Shown one piece after another: positions 63,799 through 64,000 of a stretch of DNA of 64,000 bases. The DNA is taken from positions 51,434,858 through 51,498,857 of the forward strand of contig JANJXV010000004.1 of the NCBI GenBank assembly GCA_024803745.1, in the 5' to 3' direction. The stretch's first letter is position 1, and each line of letters starts with the position of its first letter. Origin of the DNA: Megascapheus bottae (taxonomy: Eukaryota; Chordata; Mammalia; Rodentia; Geomyidae). Below the pieces are notes generated by a model. The model saw nothing but the letters and a program-made list of their open reading frames with translations, did not search any database and was not told the origin of the DNA. The position numbers were made by a program, and so were the translations under genes.

Positions 63799-64000
63799 AC
63801 TATGTTTGAGTCATAGAGCCTAGCAACTCAGGAAACTGAGAGTTGGAGAACTATGATTTAGAGGCTGCTTAGACAGAAAGATCCATAGGTAATTAGTCAG
63901 AACAATGGAGAATTAGGGTCATAGCTAATTAAAGTGACTGTAGTGAGCAAGAAAGTAAGGAAAAAGCGTGCAAGTCCTGAGTTCAGGTCATGTACCAAAA
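63799..64000 (+). mobile_element. Decayed type A SINE at window edge
   Basis: GAGCCTAGCAACTCAGGAAA, CTGAGAGTTGGAGAACTATG, TTAGTCAGAACAATGGAGAA and CAAGTCCTGAGTTCAGG fit a diverged type A copy. It reaches the end of the window. Confidence 0.6.

Overview
This window looks like intergenic or deep intronic DNA from a placental mammal, most likely a rodent of the kangaroo-rat / pocket-mouse / pocket-gopher group (Geomyoidea). It is AT-rich, CpG-poor and full of retrotransposon copies and microsatellites. I found no protein-coding exon, rRNA, functional tRNA or CRISPR array that I can support. The rodent call rests on the SINEs. One abundant family is a dimer of two tRNA/ID-like monomers and resembles the IDL-Geo family reported from Geomyoidea. 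This match is from memory and was not searched.

Names used below. 'Type B SINE' is the dimer of two tRNA/ID-like monomers, about 190 bp. 'Type A SINE' has a 7SL/B1-like head, a central block (CTTATCTCCAATTAAC) and a tRNA/ID-like 3' half that closely resembles the 3' half of type B, about 235 bp. 'B1-like monomer' and 'B1+ID-like dimer' are older, more decayed SINEs. 'Recent L1' is the lineage whose 3' UTR ends CCTTTTATTAATTACAATAAA. 'Older L1' 3' ends read CCCCTCTRTACATYACCTTTACAATAAA.

Layout. 1-10 kb: a decayed L1, a type A SINE with a GGAA tail, short L1 tails, and single SINEs in otherwise unassigned sequence. 10-25 kb: many SINEs, an ancient L1 ORF2 segment (15.7-16.6 kb), a long reverse-strand L1 (16.8-18.0 kb), and the best-preserved L1 (19.8-21.4 kb), which keeps 401 uninterrupted ORF2 codons. 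25.9-34.8 kb: comparatively repeat-poor, holding the best candidates for conserved non-coding sequence. 35-48 kb: decayed SINE clusters, a GT repeat, nested SINE-in-L1 insertions, a G-quadruplex-prone tract (45.1 kb), and a composite L1 holding part of the reverse-transcriptase domain (46.2-47.1 kb). 48-64 kb: further L1 and SINE insertions, a paired type B SINE cluster (57.4-57.9 kb), a 290-bp purine-rich tract, and an L1 with an inverted 5' end typical of twin priming (60.2-61.3 kb).

No genes work together here. The biology visible is a record of L1-driven retrotransposition: truncated L1 copies, SINEs with 10-19 bp target-site duplications (TSDs), A-tails that have grown into microsatellites, and nested insertions that give relative ages. 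I did not find a new autonomous or defence-like system. The strongest leads are the L1 structural variants, L1 truncation points falling in a G-rich 3' UTR tract, and the repeat-poor island.
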